A DNA stretch of 64,000 bases from Dichetophora obliterata (GCA_963920525.1 OY986438.1:73738136-73802135), one strand, 5' to 3'. Counted from the stretch's first letter, positions 53,689 to 64,000 are shown. The notes: generated from the sequence alone by a model not told the origin. A program made the numbers and translations.

Positions 53689-54811
53689 GCTGCGTTCCTT
53701 TCGCCTTAATATAATCGCGATAGCAAATTTTCTCAAAATTCAATTCAAACAAACAATCATGATACAATAACTATTAGGTGTCATGAGAACATGTGTCGTT
53801 CAGAACTGTTGTGAACTATTATGTTTGCGATACCTTAGTGAACGATGTTTTTCTCTGAATTTGTTTACTCCAAGCGTCAGAAAAATTGTAAATTATTCAA
53901 TTAAATTATTATTATTATGCAATTATAAAATAATTTTAAGTGCAAATGTAGGCTCCGCTGAATGCGGCCAATGTGTGTGGCACACGCTGTTTATTTTGTT
54001 TTCTTTTGTTTAACATTCGATGGTCGCAGCTCGTAAGAAAATAGATAGCTGTCAAGGCTACCTTATAGTCATTGTATCAAGCAAACCAATAATTCGAAGA
54101 ATGAAATGACAGCTCATAAAAAATACACCTGTGCTTCAACTTTTTTAAAGGCTATATCGCAATTTTATATGGATAGCAAAAAAATGCCTATTTGTTACAG
54201 GATTATTAGCTGCGTTCCTTTCGCCTTAATATAATCGCGATAACAAATTTTCTTACAGGAACGTCAAGAAAAACGACTCGTAGAGGACACTACATTTGCA
54301 GTCAAAATTGAATTCAAACAAGTATACCTAATAGATACAATAACTATTAGGTGTCATGAGAACGTGTGTCGTTCAAAACTGTTGTGAACTGTTATGGTAG
54401 CGATTAATTAGTGAACGTTGTTTTTCTCTGAATCTGTTTTACTCTAAACGTCAAAAAAATTGTAAATTATTTAATTTAATTATTAATATTATGAAATTTT
54501 ATAAATAATTTAAGTGCAATTGTTGACTCCGCTGAATGCGTCCAATGTGTGTGACACACGCGGTTTGTTTTGTTTTCATTCGATGGTAGCAGCTCGTGAG
54601 AAAATAGGTAGCTGTCATGGCTACCTTATAGTCATTGTATCAAACAAACAAAATATTCAAAAAATGAAATGACAGCTCATAAAAATATACAGGTGCGGCA
54701 CCTATGATAGCAAAAAAAAATCCTATTTGTTATGGGATTATTATTTTTGTGTTTGCTTTGCATGTAAAAAAAAAATAATCTGGATTATTTTGAAGCGAAT
54801 GGAACACAAGC
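53689..54811. mobile_element. TA-flanked inverted-repeat element with internal tandem duplication
   Basis: Termini GCTGCGTTCCTTTCGC (53689) and the inverse GCGAATGGAACACAAGC (54795-54811), flanked by TA (53687-53688 and 54812-54813). Most of the element occurs twice in tandem: the second copy starts at 54209, a period of 520 bases, and repeats the left terminus. The copies are roughly 90% alike but differ by an extra 50 bases after 'caaattttctta' in the second. The frame at 53783-54013 is not conserved in the second copy, so it is unlikely to be coding. A TA-duplicating superfamily is likely. Confidence 0.7.
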
Positions 54812-54829
54812 TAATATCGCCTAATAACA

Positions 54830-54960
54830 TTGCAAAAATACTTCAATTACTCTCCAACAACATTTCAATAACATTCCAAAACATTCTTATAACATTCCAA
54901 TAACAACCAAATAACATTCAATACATGCAATTACTCAAGAATAAAATTTAAACAATACTC
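54830..54960. repeat. Degenerate AACATTCCAAT-type microsatellite
   Basis: About ten loose repeats of 'ataacattccaa' run through this stretch. No other feature is seen. Confidence 0.6.
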
Positions 54961-55024
54961 TAATCATAATTAAAAAGCATTAAAGAAACTTTCCAATAAT
55001 ATTTCATACGCTAAGAAAAAAATA

Positions 55025-56177
55025 CAGTGGAATTCGGTTATGGTCCCCTGAAGGGACCGGAATATGTCGTCGTTACAACCGAATGTCGTTATATGCACAC
55101 ATACTTTTTTTTTTGTTCATTGTTAACTTAAATCATTTATTATAAAAAAAAAATTTATTACAAATAGTAAAAATAAAAACACAAAACTAAGGGTAAATAA
55201 ATACAATAAGTTTTTTGTTTCTTTGACTTTCTGATAAAAAATATTTTCCTTTTAAAACTTCCATCCATGTTTGCAGCAACCAAAACTGTAACACGAACCG
55301 TCAAATTCTATCGACCATGAGTTAAAAGAAGAACCTTGTTTCATCAGTATTACACATTTTTTCTGAGTCCAAATAGCCATCTCGAAGTTTTTGGAAAAAA
55401 TTCTGTAGTCACCTTGGGATACATCACCTGCTCCACCTGAAACCTTGCAGTTAACAATGCAGTATCGCTATCGAAAATGGTAAATCAAACTTTCTAAACA
55501 AGAAAAATTCGTTTTACCAAAAATTTTAACTAAATCATTGGCTTTTTCTTGTAAATTATGATAGGTTAGAGGTATATATCGCGATTTTTGGATTCTTTAC
55601 ATTTTGAGGAGGTGTGATCCTTATATTTTTCCTATGTTTCGATATTATAGATATTGAAGAATTTGACGCAAGAAATTCCTCACCATTTCAAGCCGCCAGC
55701 TTATTGCAGATTTTTCTTCAATGATGAACGCATTACGTTTAGTTTGTGGAGGCATTTTGAACACAGTAAAAAATCAATCATGCATTTGAAGGAACAAATG
55801 TATACTGAGCAAAATCACATGCTCAAATGAAGCTATGCAGTTTTGTTGTCAATGAATTTTATATGGTTATTTTCCTTTCAACAAAGCAAAAATTGCAAAT
55901 ATGTTCAGTGAATCTTGTTTGTTCACATATAAATAAAATAAAATTCATAAGTAAGCAAATCTTGTCTCAACTTGCTTTCGTCGTCGCTATATGTGAAAAT
56001 ATTTATTTTATTTTATGAAAACTGCGTCGTTATATGCGAACTCGTCGTTATATCCACCGACGTTAAAAGCGAACGCAGTTCCTAAGGAATGAGAAATTAG
56101 AATATGCGGACTTCAAGAATACGACGTTATAGCAGAATCGTTGTTATAACCGAGGTCGTTATAAGTGAATTCCACTG
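55025..56177. mobile_element. pogo/Tigger-like element, degraded
   Basis: Ends CAGTGGAATTC at both termini (55025 and, inverted, 56167-56177), flanked by TA (55023-55024 and 56178-56179). Inside each end are several CGTTATA and CGGTTATAAC words, as in pogo/Tigger terminal regions. On the minus strand around 55240-55440 a decayed reading ends in CKHGWKF, reminiscent of the HGW motif of CENP-B-type DNA-binding domains, so this may be a shrunken autonomous element. 1153 bases; no intact transposase. Confidence 0.72.
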
Positions 56178-56179
56178 TA

Positions 56180-56493
56180 CATAAATATCAGCTTGACAGG
56201 TTTTAACGAAATTACTTGTTTTCCATATGAATTTATTCTTTTATTTAAGTTTAGAATTTGCATTTAAATCATAGAAAATCAAAATTTTTTTTATTTATTT
56301 ACCAACCTCGGTATTTTTTCTTATTCTAGGGTTTACAGTTTTATTTTTTTGCTCTAGGGGTTACAGTTTTTCCCCCTTCCTTTCTTGTTATGTGATGAAA
56401 ACTCATGAATAACAGTGTGGGCGCAGTCCGCCTTCCTGATTAACATGATTTTTACAACATATCCAACAAAAAAGAAGAAAAGCAGGTTGTTTC
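56180..56493. other. No gene recognised
   Basis: A+T-rich spacer. The word 'tttaaatcatagaaaatcaa' at 56263 is shared with the fold-back at 59173-59512. Confidence 0.4.
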
Positions 56494-57236
56494 TTAAACG
56501 CGGTGGGGGGGTGGGGGTAAAGTTTTTTCGGCCAAAAAAAGGCCTATTTTGAAGAATTTTTTATAACACATTGGTATTATAGTTTATTAGTATTATAATA
56601 CAATATTTGAAGAATATTTTAAAAAATGATGGTACAAAAATATAAATAAATAACGGGTTTATTGCAGTTATGCAGTTATACTGCTGATGCCTCGGTAAAA
56701 ATTTTGTGCGGTGACCGCGATTCCTCAGCCCTGGATTATCTGAAATAAAAAACAAATTGTTTTCATTAGTTAATTAGTTTCTCTCTCAATTGACGCCGAG
56801 GTTTTTTATTTTATCAATTTTTGAATTTTTTGCATAATTTTAAAGTTGAAATGTCGATTTTTTGACAATAAAATCGAACTATTTGTAATTGCAAGATTGA
56901 TACTAATTGAAAATTTTAAAAATCTCTTATTCCACTTAATCCACTTGATAGTTATTTGTATGTAGAATATGTGTACAAATTGCTTAAACGATCGGTTTAG
57001 TAGTTTCTGAATGGTGGTCACCGACTTTAAAACTTACATGTTTGGGAAAATCGATTTAAAGTTTTTTATACTCGAACATCCCAGTTTGAGGGACGGTCGC
57101 TTGAAACGCTGTATCTTCGTTAGGTTTGCTCCGATTTACTTGAAATGTTGACACAATACTCTCGACGTGCTGTACATTAAGAAAAAAAATGAACAAAAAA
57201 ACAGTTTTAAAACCTTGACCCCCTCCCCCCGCTTAA
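56494..57236. mobile_element. TTAA-flanked element with G-run termini
   Basis: The left end is TTAA then ACGCGGTGGGGGGGTGGGGG and TAAAGTTTT (56494 on). The right end is the inverse, AAAACCTTGACCCCC then TCCCCCCGC and TTAA (57233-57236). TTAA on both sides suggests a piggyBac-type duplication. The interior is non-coding as far as can be seen, with 'tcgcttgaaacgctgtatc' around 57089. 743 bases including one TTAA on each side. Confidence 0.6.
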
Positions 57237-57395
57237 CTTAAGTTTACTTTTTATTCTTAAAGACTACGAGGACCATAAAGAGATACCACAAGATTAGTGG
57301 AAATAAAGAAGAGACACACATATTTTGTTTTATTTATTGAAGTAAATTTAATTTTTCTTAAAATTAATTTTTCTTAAAATTAAATTTAAATTTTC

Positions 57396-57689
57396 TTAGC
57401 AAGAAAGGGGGAGAGAGAAAGATAGGGAGGAATGTTGTGTAAGCTTACTATAGTTTTGGTTCTTTTCCTTAGTCTTTTTTGATAATATAACCAACAAGAT
57501 TATTGATATTATGCTTAGATTAGTTTTGGTTATTGAGGGATTTAGAAAGGGTTCGCTGAAAGGAGGATTTGGACGTGAAAGGTGAGTAGTACACGGAAAT
57601 GTTATTAAATTCTCTGCCGCACCGATTGATGGGCTCATTACTTGCGTATGTAGTTTGGTGCTGATATTCAGTTAACAGTCGAGTATGCC
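57396..57689 (-). pseudogene. LINE ORF2 C-terminus, right part (split by a hAT-like element)
   Basis: Minus strand from 57689 reads RLLTEYQHQTTYASNEPI then NRCGREFNNIS and SSFQRTLSK, the end of a LINE ORF2 (pattern PI-R-C--FN). Its left part is at 62404-62760, on the far side of the hAT-like insertion, in the same orientation. The frame continues into 57396 with low-complexity serine/leucine sequence that is probably untranslated. Confidence 0.7.
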
Positions 57690-58889
57690 TAACGCTCCCA
57701 TTTCTTTTTATTTTTTGTCAAAAACAGGACAAATTGAAAAAATTTTTAAGATTTTATAGGATCGTAAAAAAAGACATTTTCGCAGGACGCTATTTAAAGT
57801 TGAAAAATTATTAATAGATACTTGTATGCTCAAAGAATGCGAAATCCGTTTCGGAATTGCTTTGTTATCGGAATAGCGAAACGATTCCGGTATTAAATGG
57901 TGTTGTGGAATCCGATCGGTTTTTACTCTTTTCGAACATAAAAAATCCATTGTTCGAATCAGCTGTTCAGCCAAATTGTTTTCTGAAGTTTTGTGTTTGA
58001 TTGCACGAATCGAAACATTTAGCGTGTATTACATAAATATAATTGTGAAAAGAAAGAAAAAGTGTAAAAATGAGGAGGAAAGCAATAAAAAAATAAAAAT
58101 AAGCATTTTAAGATATATAAATCCTCTAGAGCTTCCAGAGTGGGCGTAAGAACATTCTTCGAATTTAAGCAAAACACGGATATATACTTGGACTTTTTGC
58201 AGATTTGTGATTTCGTCGTCTATTCCTTTTGTGCTTTTATCAGCCGCAACGCTGATGTTTAGCAGTAGTCTCACCCATGGTGTAAGAAATAGAGGTGTAA
58301 GTGAATCTAACACTTCTCTCTCAAAATTATAAAATTATGTTTCCTCGCTCTTGTCAAAACAGCTGATGGTGAATCGTTCTTCGATATGTTCTTGAAGCAG
58401 ACGATGTCAATTCAAGACAATTTGCATGCAGACCAAAGCTTCATGTCGGCGGTACCTTCAAGCGCACGTTTCTGATAAAATGGCCAAACATTCAATGAAG
58501 AACTAGGCAAATCGGCGAAGACAACTGCATTACATATTTATTTATACTTATTTCGTACAATAAACTATAAAAACTATAGCTACCCAAACAAATAACACAA
58601 CTATCAACAGTTCCGCTCTTTAACTCACAATTTTGACGTAGAATTAATTACGTCTTACAGCGCAGTTTGTATGGAGGTCATCTTCACGAATTTTTCAAAG
58701 TGATATTTGACACGGGGTATACCTACAGCCTTTAATATTCATCGTACAAAGAAACAAAATGCCAAAATATCAGTTTTAGTGGGAATAAAACGAATATCTA
58801 ATAAAATAGCAAAATCTAAGAAGATGAAAAATTTATATATTCGTATGAGAAATGCACAAGCTGCTTAGCTGCAGGAGCTGCTTATGCTG

Positions 58890-58982
58890 TTTTTAAGGTT
58901 GTTGTTGTTGTTGTGTTTGCTTGTTTGGTTCGTAATAACGTCGTTCGTTGTTGTGCTGCTTTTGTTGTTGTTGTTTTTATTA
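58890..58982. repeat. GTT/TTG microsatellite
   Basis: Two runs of GTT repeats (58899-58912 and 58962-58974) with T-rich DNA between. On the minus strand it would read as CAA runs. Confidence 0.7.
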
Positions 58983-59172
58983 ATATGTATGTAAAACATA
59001 CATGTATAAACACACATGAGTTGCTTTAATTTTTTTCGCTTCCCAGATAGCCAATCGGCTCGGTTGAAAACGGTGTGCACTTTTAAAAGCACTGAAGCGG
59101 ACCGTTTCGTTGTCAGCAAACTATGCACTGTGTGTTTCATATAAGCGTACCATTAATTAAGTTATATATTAA

Positions 59173-59512
59173 TGTTGATTTTCTATGATTTAAATACAAA
59201 TTCTAGTTGTTTGATAGTTTGAAATCGTTTATTGAGCTTTAGATCAGGTTAGAACAATTAATTGCTCTGACGAATTTTTTTTCAAAGAAAAAACAGCAAC
59301 AACATTTTCAATATGAAAAGAAAAAACATCACTAGCTGATTAATTATTTAGCTGATTGATTAACTAGTTAGAGCAATTAATTATTCTTACTTGACGCAAA
59401 ACTCAATAAACGATTTTAAACTATCCAACAACTAGAATTTGTGTTTAAAATCAAGAATGATTTAAACTATCAAACAATTAGAATTTGTATTTAAATCATA
59501 GAAAATCAACAC
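59173..59512. repeat. Fold-back repeat inside hAT-B
   Basis: The left arm (about 59173-59270) contains 'gttgattttctatgattta', 'acaaattctagttgtttga' and 'aatcgtttattgag'. The right side carries their inverses twice: once at 59367-59450 and again at 59463-59512 ('tttaaatcatagaaaatcaa'). The outer inverse is closer to perfect. The centre is A-rich. Probably a miniature element with a partly duplicated right arm; no TSD was fixed. Confidence 0.6.
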
Positions 59513-60122
59513 AATAAATAACAAGGTCATATAGAAAACTTTAAGTTGTATATTAATTTTATTTGTTGTTAAACAATTGTAAACTTTTCTTGAAATGGTT
59601 TTTATTAAGTTGCAACAATAAACTAAACAATAAACGGCAACTCAACTGCACTACCTTGATTTCAATACAAGATTCAATGCATATTTTAGCGTTTTTTGGC
59701 GAACGGGTGAAAAAGAGAGGGGAAAAAGACAAGAACAAACGACACCTCAAGCGAATATGACATACATTTCAATTCGATTCTTGATAAATATAAAAAAGGA
59801 CTTTACATTTATATAGAGAACGGTTTAAAGGTACAAAAACATGTCGTTTTCATACCAGCAAATCAGACGCCGCCGTTTTAAGTACCGTTTAGCTGGCACA
59901 GTAACATTCATAGTTTGTTGGGTTGTAATGCAATAGAGAATACAGATGCATGTAGCTAGAGAGCCAGTATGTGGCTACTAAAAAATGTACTACTACTAGC
60001 CAAGGTTGCCAGTTAAAATTTAAAACAATTCCGATAAAAAATTACTTTTTTCACAATAACATAAATTAAATGTAACAAAAATTACCATTGTAAAGATAAA
60101 CAAAAAAGGTTTTTACCGCAAT

Positions 60123-61242
60123 AAAAAGCCACAGTTTCGATAGTATCGCAAGTATAGACGTAGAACTCCTTTTTATGTAGTAATAGAGAAAAATTCTGGT
60201 TTATTTCATTTATATTTTTCAAAACTATTTTAAAACATTTCATCTTCTAAATAAAAATTGTTCAAAAGCAAATTTGTTGTTGGTGTTGTTGCCTTCTTTA
60301 AACTTACTTGATCTAAAAAGCTCACAATTAAATTCATGTAAAAATTTGTTTTGTTTTATAAAAAGTTTTCGTTTGATATTTTTAGTGATGAATTTGTTGT
60401 TAATTTTTTATGTTGGTTAAAACTAAATTTAATTCAAAGTTATGTTTAATAAATGGAAATAAATATCGGAAAAATTTGAATTATTTATTTTTCCTGTAGT
60501 AAAGAGCATAAACATATATAATATGTATATCAAACGAAAAGTTTTTGTAAAACAAAACAAATTTTAACATGAATTTAATTATGAGCTTTTAGATCTGGTA
60601 AGTTTGAATAAGGCAACAACAAAAACAAATAGTTTTTATTACATTAAATATAAAGTAATTCAAAAACTACTTCAAAACAAGTGGCTTAAAAACTACTTTG
60701 AATTGTATTAAGGCAACAACTACTCTGATTTTGACTAATATGCATTTATGTATTTTTTGTTTTTCAAAACAACAAATAAATGATCTCTTTGATGTATAGA
60801 AATTTAAAATTTGTATGCTTTTAATTTCATCTTCAGTAAGAGGAATATTAACTAGTTTTCAAAGTAATTAAAATTTAACTAATTTAACAAGTAGTTGAAA
60901 ATATATGAGGTTTTCAGTGGATTTATTTTAAAAAAATTAAAAAAATTATTTTAAATTAACTAATTTAACTAGTAGTTGAAAATATATGCGGTTTCAATTG
61001 ATTTACTTTAAAGTAGTTAACAAAATAATTTAAGTTCAACTAATTTAACAAGTAGTTGGAAACATATGCAGACGAAAGTCAATTGATTTATTTAGCGGAC
61101 ATCACCATACAAAATATGTTAGTTCGTTCTATGGAAAAAAGTCAGAATTTCAACTAGTTGTGGTTAACATAAAACTGTTTTTTTCAACTACTTTTAAATT
61201 TCTACGTCTGTACTTACGAAACTATCGAAACTGTGTCTTTTT
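60123..61242. mobile_element. Inverted-repeat element nested in hAT-B
   Basis: Arms of about 38 bases: left AAAAAGCCACAGTTTCGATA then GTATCGCAAGTATAGACG (60123-60162), right its inverse at 61203-61242, with a few mismatches. No TSD was recognised. 1.1 kb, non-coding, A+T-rich, and it holds the 80-base tandem repeat. Confidence 0.6.
60870..61080. repeat. Tandem repeat, about 80-base period, three units
   Basis: 'taatttaac(a/t)agtagttg(a/g)aa' recurs near 60880, 60960 and 61041, each followed by 'atatg' and then 'ttgatttactttaaa'-like sequence. It lies within the 60123-61242 element. Confidence 0.65.
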
Positions 61243-61683
61243 TGACTGAAGTGAAGAAATTCATGGTGTTGTCAAAAACTCACTAACACCTCTATTTCTT
61301 ACACCATGGTCTCACCCAGGAGAATATAATTTTGTGTTTTATTTTAGTATTTTCAATCAAATAAAAAAAATTATCATTTTACCATCGAAATTATTTAATT
61401 TACTGACACTTTTTTAAAGTTTTCAGCCGCAATAAATAAAATGTTAACATTCTGCTAGTGAATTCTGCTGGCCGGTTTGTTTCCGAATGTCAAACCAATA
61501 ATATCGGTTTTTGCAACTCCTCAAACCGATACAAATTCCGATTCGAACTAAAAACCAGAATGCATGACACCTTTCCCAAATTTTTACCGGAATCAAAACC
61601 GATTCCGGCGATTAACGGTTTCCACAACAACCCTGTATATGATTAAATTTATTATTTAATTTAGGAATTGCAGCATAAGCTTC

Positions 61684-61895
61684 AATTCTGTGTCGACAAG
61701 GAATAACGACTAAGCTCAAATTATCGTAAAAAACTATATTTTTATTGGACTAACTCCGACCATTTTCAAATGGTTATCTATTCTGTGCAAAAAATGTTTT
61801 TCTGCATTCTATCATAGATTGGCAATGAAGAAAACGCCATATCCCTTTTTTACGATATTTTGAGTTCAGTCGTTATTCCTTGTCGAGACAGAAAT
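61684..61895. mobile_element. Small palindromic element
   Basis: 212 bases. The left arm contains GTCGACAAGGAATAACGACT and AGCTCAAATTATCGTAAAAAA-type sequence (in two parts), and the right arm is its inverse (61845-61895). Arms are about 50 bases with roughly five mismatches. No TSD was fixed. It is non-coding and lies in the right part of hAT-A. Confidence 0.7.
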
Positions 61896-62023
61896 ATCAA
61901 TTAATATTAGGTTAAACAAAAATATAATTCAATCTTCCTATTTAAATATTCAATTCTATTCAATATAATAAAACTGTAACAAAAATTAAAAAAAAAAATA
62001 GTCTTAATAAAATGACACATTAA

Positions 62024-62215
62024 TTAGGTTTTCCAGGTACTCCTTTGCACTTTGAGCAGAACACCTCACTATCACTATTTGTTTTTTCCAGGAATGAATA
62101 TTTTTTAAGTTGATTGCACACACTTTCGGTTCGACATTGCGACAGGTTTAAAAAATGAGTTGCACAGACATTTTTAACAGTGTCGCAAAAAACGGAAAAG
62201 TGTATTCAGGGAAAC
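62024..62215 (-). pseudogene. Cysteine-rich coding remnant in hAT-A
   Basis: An open stretch of about 60 codons on the minus strand ending in TAA at 62024-62026. It reads FCDTVKNVCATHFLNLSQC, then SVCNQL, then EKTNSDSEVFCSKCKG near the end. The spacing of eight cysteines suggests a zinc-binding tail. I cannot assign it to a family. Its position near the right end of hAT-A makes it a candidate for the end of that element's transposase gene. It is too short for a firm call. Confidence 0.4.
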
Positions 62216-62403
62216 TTTTGATTTATTTCTAAAAAGTATGGATAATAAACAAAGTGGCCTAAATTGGAAACGTGGGAGAAAATATAAAAAAAAAACAGGA
62301 CAAAATAATAAAAAGCTGGATTCTGAGCCCGTTACACAGGACGCAGGACTTTGATCGAAAAAACAAGACTGTCCTGCGAAATACAGGACGGATGGGAGCG
62401 TTA

Positions 62404-62760
62404 AGTATACCTAGTAAGTCTTATTGGGTCGTTGAAGGAAATCATACTTGAAATATATTCGCTGTCAATCGAACCATTAATAACATCGAAAGTAAAACAT
62501 GATCCCATTAATGCTCTTCTTGATGATAACGGCACCAAGTTTAAAAGGATGAGTCTATATTCATATGATGGAAGTCTATAATAATCACGGGGGCTATACA
62601 TATCTCTCAGCGTAAGAATATAGCAAGAATTGTTTTTGAATAGATTTAATTCTTTCGGTATGAGCATCAAAAAATGGATTCCAAATTATGCAGGCATATT
62701 CAAGTATTGGGCGCCCTAATGCACAGTACAAGGATGTAGTGATCCAAATTTAATTGCTTT
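62404..62760 (-). pseudogene. LINE ORF2 C-terminus, left part
   Basis: Minus strand reads LYCALGRPILEYACIIWNPF (about 62735-62676), AHTERIKSIQKQF and, after a frame change, RLPSYEYRLILLNLVPLSS (62581-62525). This matches the ORF2 C-terminus of the LINEs at 46738 and 50340 in type. It continues at 57689 beyond hAT-A. Confidence 0.75.
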
Positions 62761-62920
62761 TTGAAGCGAAGCTTTTTACGCCTCGTTTTGTGATTTGCTT
62801 GAGTGAAAAATCTGAAAAACGACACTTTTTTTCATACACCTTTTTCTTAGAATTGTTGTTGCTTTTTGTGTCGATTGTAACAAGAGAATATAAAATTAAT
62901 AAAAATAGTTATTTCTTTGT

Positions 62921-62995
62921 TAGCAATGAGAATTGAACTCGTACCCTTTCGATTGATAGTCCTATACACTACCAACTGATCCAAAATCCTCCGTT
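62921..62995 (-). repeat. tRNA-like relic
   Basis: On the minus strand an A-box-like TGGATCAGTTGG (62973-62984 inverted) and a B-box-like GAGTTCAATTC (62930-62940 inverted) are spaced as in a tRNA. The acceptor stem does not pair, so it is not a functional tRNA. Its loop shares GACTATCAA with the SINE head at 52590. Probably a SINE fragment or tRNA pseudogene. Confidence 0.5.
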
Positions 62996-62999
62996 GACT

Positions 63000-64000
63000 A
63001 TAAGAGTTTATTTAATATTAAGTATTAACTGAAGCTATGTTGCATAAATGCACAGAGGTATAATAACCACAGGTCTCAAAACAATCCACCTCACAATTGG
63101 AACTTAAGTATAGTTCCTGAGTATCAGGTGGAATTTTTTGGCAATAAAATCTAGCTCTGCCAGCGTTAACTCGTTGCTCTGTTGACGCTACCTCTGAGTG
63201 ACGATATGTAGACAAAGGAAAGAAGAACACGCAACAGTGCAATCGCCTATAAGCGTTTGATAAAGCGAGAAAGAAATATTGCCGCTTCTTTTTTCTTAAT
63301 TTAAAATTATATGAATGAAATTCAATTGAATTGTAGATGTAGCTGAAATAAAATAAATTTGGAAGTTTCCATATTTTTCATATTTTTTTTTTGTTTGCTT
63401 TGTTTGGGCTCTGAGGAAAGTCTTATGACTGATTTCAACATCATGATACTAGGCAAACAGAAAACATAGAAATAAGTTTCAGCTTATTTTGAAACTTCGA
63501 TTTCTTTCATCCCCTCTTATGCCAGCAAAGAAAATTACATGTGACAAAGGGAGCATGGAATAGGTTTGTTTTGTTTAAGTTGTTGTTTTTTTTCCAAATA
63601 GAGTTTCAAAGCGATCGCAGTATTTGTTTTTGTTCTTGCTAGATTTGGCAGATAGGAAAAAAAATGAATGAAATGAAGCAAGGTCATTGTTTGCACTTGC
63701 CAAAATGATATTTGTTTTAGATGCAGACATTTTCCTGATTTTTATTTACATTTATTTAGCTCGTATTTTATTTTGACAAATTTAAATTAATTTATTATTC
63801 AATTTAAATTAGTACACTTTACCAATTAATACTTTTTAGCTACTTTTATATTTATTTTGTTTTTACAATTATTTTTATTTATTTTTTATTTATTTTTATT
63901 ATTATACTGATATTATTTTTTGCCCTATGACCTTATAAATGAATATGAAAGAGTAGAGAAAATAGAAATTTTAAAAAATTTACAACAAAAGCAACTTTTA
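63000..64000. other. Right edge, no gene recognised
   Basis: A+T-rich. A 74-codon frame on the minus strand (63018-63242) has cysteines but no recognisable domain and no neighbouring support. The last 250 bases are mostly T and A. Confidence 0.4.

Larger units (their letters stand above)
58276..61308. mobile_element. hAT-like element hAT-B, nested in hAT-A
   Basis: Inverted termini CATGGTGTAAGAAATAGAGG with 'tgt' following (58276 on) and the perfect inverse ending at 61308, flanked by an exact 8-bp duplication gtctcacc (58268-58275 and 61309-61316). 3033 bases. No transposase was recognised. It contains an inverted-repeat element (60123-61242), a fold-back (59173-59512) and a GTT microsatellite. 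Confidence 0.85.
57690..62403. mobile_element. hAT-like element hAT-A, with nested insertions
   Basis: Inverted termini TAACGCTCCCAT (57690-57701) and ATGGGAGCGTTA (62392-62403), flanked by 8-base duplications agtatgcc (57682-57689) and agtatacc (62404-62411), one mismatch. The flanking DNA is one LINE coding sequence that becomes continuous once the element is removed, which independently confirms the ends. An 8-bp duplication fits hAT. Its own sequence is about 57690-58275 and 61317-62403, with repeated 'acaggac' words near both ends. Only a short cysteine-rich coding remnant (62024-62215) was found. Confidence 0.82.

Noticed and set aside
53783..54013. 76-codon frame with membrane-like segments
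   Set aside because: It is not preserved in the second tandem copy, so not under coding constraint.
57840..61640. Inverted similarity around 'ttgtggaa(a/t)ccg' at 57880 and 61620 as another element
   Set aside because: The match is short and broken, and could be subterminal repeats of hAT-A. Ends could not be defined.
62921..62995. Functional tRNA gene on the minus strand
   Set aside because: The acceptor stem does not pair and the B box departs from consensus.

Overview
The window looks like repeat-rich nuclear DNA of an insect, most likely a fly. The base composition is A+T-rich, and the genes present are metazoan transposon genes in several stages of decay. A DD41D ('rosa'-type) mariner, BEL/Pao and errantivirus-type gypsy elements, a piggyBac element and minisatellite arrays all fit a dipteran. 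A tephritid host is possible but is an inference. I found no host protein-coding gene and no credible functional tRNA or rRNA. Almost everything recognisable is a mobile element, and many elements are nested with exact target-site duplications (TSDs) that give their order of insertion.

Layout: (1) 470-615 is a near-perfect palindromic element. (2) 802-17000 is a LINE reverse-transcriptase remnant split by a BEL/Pao element (BEL-1, 1487-16554). BEL-1 was itself hit by a DNA transposon with an unusual transposase (2412-6435, 8-bp TSD), a LINE (about 8572-12930, carrying its own Harbinger-like element at 12572-12891), and a 2.45-kb TG...CA element in its 3' LTR (13917-16365). (3) 17416-18470 is a fold-back element whose arms carry inverted minisatellites. 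(4) 18497-20260 is a BEL remnant on the minus strand. (5) 21452-22773 is a mariner. (6) 24033-38690 is a second BEL element (BEL-2) with a perfect 5-bp TSD. It contains a gypsy/errantivirus copy with gag, pol and env (25190-32010) in its 5' leader, and an extra Gag-knuckle/protease module after its integrase. (7) 39021-47815 holds LINE fragments and a 5.1-kb inverted-terminal composite. Inside the composite are a Harbinger-like element, a second copy of the palindromic element, a complete piggyBac (42597-45036) and a relative of the fold-back element. (8) 47850-51900 holds two families of 130-145 bp repeats interrupted by truncated LINE 3' ends. (9) 52182-57236 holds a LINE endonuclease fragment with a tRNA-derived SINE beside it, a tandemly duplicated inverted-repeat element, a pogo/Tigger-like derivative and a TTAA-flanked G-rich element. 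(10) 57396-62760 is a LINE fragment opened by a hAT-like element, which is opened by a second hAT-like element, which contains a further inverted-repeat element. (11) 62760-64000 holds a tRNA-like relic and otherwise unrecognised A+T-rich DNA.

The elements work together only in the sense of layered invasion. Nearly all coding regions carry frameshifts or stops. The least damaged are the piggyBac transposase (one frame, two in-frame stops), the gypsy gag (intact) and the LINE ORF1 (intact). The most notable items are the DNA transposon with WDGK / FDTT / CRHH / VVND motifs, the minisatellite-armed fold-back family, and the extra Gag-protease module in BEL-2. All similarity statements are by eye; no database or alignment was run.
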